From: an uncultured Planctomycetaceae bacterium
GTDB lineage: Bacteria > Planctomycetota > Planctomycetia > Planctomycetales > Planctomycetaceae
Reading direction: 5' to 3'
Assembly: GCA_903861195.1 (NCBI GenBank)
Contig: CAIOTJ010000355.1
Coordinates: 1-64,000, forward strand
Length of the DNA: 64,000 bases
Shown piece by piece: positions 63,349-64,000 of this stretch. Position numbers and translations under genes: made by a program. The notes under the pieces are model-generated. The model saw nothing but the letters and a program-made list of their open reading frames with translations, had not been told where the DNA came from and made no database searches. How positions within the stretch are numbered: the first letter of the stretch is position 1; each line of letters opens with the position of its first letter.

Positions 63349-63741
63349 CCGGTCCCAACCAATCACTTCCTACTGACTCGCAACCTGTGTCGCTCACTCG
63401 GAGAGCGTGTTGCTGGCCCCTTGGCGAGCACCACGTCCGCCGTTAGCCTGAAGTTCGTCGCGGGGGCTCTTGGCTTCCGCCAACCTTGCTCCCGCCCGGT
63501 CATCCCGATGAGCTCGCAAGTTCTCATCGACAGACGTCTGGTGGCTGGGCGCGAGACCGATGGATGGGCACCAGCCCGCGAACTGCCGCCGCGGTTCGCA
63601 GTTGACGCCCATCGGCCGGAGTTGGCGGGCGGCTTCCCACGCGACGGACTTCGGGTTGCGGCGTTTTCCCCCCTCGGGAATCGCGAACTGAAGTCGGTGC
63701 CAGACTGCAGATGTTCTCCTCTCGCGGGATCGGTTGTTGGG
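63349..63741. other. Intergenic region without supported gene
   Basis: About 390 nt between the polyglycine gene and the alcohol dehydrogenase gene. A 72-codon minus-strand frame (63394-63612) has no recognisable similarity and no ribosome binding site. No terminator or RNA gene is evident. Confidence 0.5.
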
Positions 63742-64000
63742 ATGTCGCTCTCTTATGAATTCACGGCCCCCCGGCGCATCGTGTTGGGATCGGGCCGCCG
63801 GAAGGATCTGGGCACACTGGTCGCCCCGCTCGGACGGCGAGTCTTCCTGCTGCCTGGATCACGGGTTCTCGAGCAGCATGGCGAACTGCAGGGGGCGATC
63901 GACCGGTTGCGGCAGGCCCACCTCGAGGTCATCCCGTTAGAGACCGTGACCCACGAACCGACCGTGGCCGACGTCGACCGGGTGGTGACCGCGATCCGCA
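63742..64000 (+). CDS. Iron-containing alcohol dehydrogenase, N-terminal part (cut by window end)
   Basis: The first 86 codons are present and the frame stays open at the window edge. It begins MSLSYEFTAPRRIVLGSGRR, followed by LGTLVAPLGRRVFLLPGSRV and VIPLETVTHEPTVADVDRVV, the N-terminal nucleotide-binding part of the group III alcohol dehydrogenase/dehydroquinate-synthase-like fold. The GGGS and metal-binding histidines lie beyond the window. Confidence 0.82.
   Translation, partial: MSLSYEFTAPRRIVLGSGRRKDLGTLVAPLGRRVFLLPGSRVLEQHGELQGAIDRLRQAHLEVIPLETVTHEPTVADVDRVVTAIR

Overview
The window is GC-rich and encodes protein families typical of Planctomycetes: a Tat-exported DUF1501 protein, a DUF1854 protein, many secreted or Tat-exported proteins of unknown role, and a ribosomal cluster without rpmD, tuf, adk or infA. 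A member of the Planctomycetaceae is the likely source (inference from gene content; no 16S rRNA is present).

Region 1 (about 78-23500, minus strand) is the fused str-S10-spc-alpha ribosomal protein super-cluster. In transcription order it reads rpsR, rpsL, rpsG, fusA, rpsJ, rplC, rplD, rplW, rplB, rpsS, rplV, rpsC, rplP, rpmC, rpsQ, rplN, rplX, rplE, rpsN, rpsH, rplF, rplR, rpsE, rplO, secY, map, rpmJ, rpsM, rpsK, rpsD, rpoA, rplQ. It ends at an intrinsic terminator, and gltX follows on its own promoter. Good -35/-10 pairs precede rpsR, rpsL and gltX; gltX looks leaderless. Spacers are unusually long, up to about 780 bases between rpsJ and rplC.

Region 2 (24000-33600) holds accessory genes: a secreted subtilase with an FN3 domain, a beta-propeller protein, an acyl-CoA-dehydrogenase-like protein, a large secreted protein of unknown role, an RlmM/FtsJ-type RNA 2'-O-methyltransferase, a YdeI-like protein, an AlkD-like DNA glycosylase, and a candidate 43-residue protein in front of a very strong terminator.

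Region 3 (33735-37261, plus strand) is the most unusual part. It is a dense array of 13 tRNA genes (Glu, Ile, Gly, Ser, Ala, Val, Asp, Leu, Met, Arg, Arg, Gly, Ser), with decayed copies between them. None encodes CCA, many have irregular D arms, and one carries the very rare bacterial anticodon GCG. The discriminator base is followed by the same CTG trinucleotide in most units. A 750-base structured leader then leads into a slipin/SPFH gene with a triplicated N-terminal repeat. The arrangement suggests a tRNA-array/slipin locus, possibly a reservoir, decoy or RNA-repair module.

Region 4 (37300-53800) contains envelope and transport genes: a Tat-exported class C beta-lactamase-fold protein, a LolD/MacB-type ATPase divergent from a MacA-type adaptor with no permease nearby, a DUF1854 protein, a HEAT-repeat protein, an MMPL transporter, a secreted sialidase-like protein, and a tightly overlapping minus-strand operon scpB - small membrane protein - HTH/PTS-IIA fusion - alpha/beta-hydrolase fold protein that has lost its nucleophile. 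An ABC exporter lies divergent from that operon.

Region 5 (53969-58938) is a sigma factor - ribosomal protein S1 - sigma factor trio separated by strong terminators. Region 6 (59129-64000) has a DUF1501 protein, a GNAT acetyltransferase, an SDR-like epimerase without the usual Tyr/Lys pair, a secreted polyglycine protein, and the start of an iron-containing alcohol dehydrogenase cut by the window edge.
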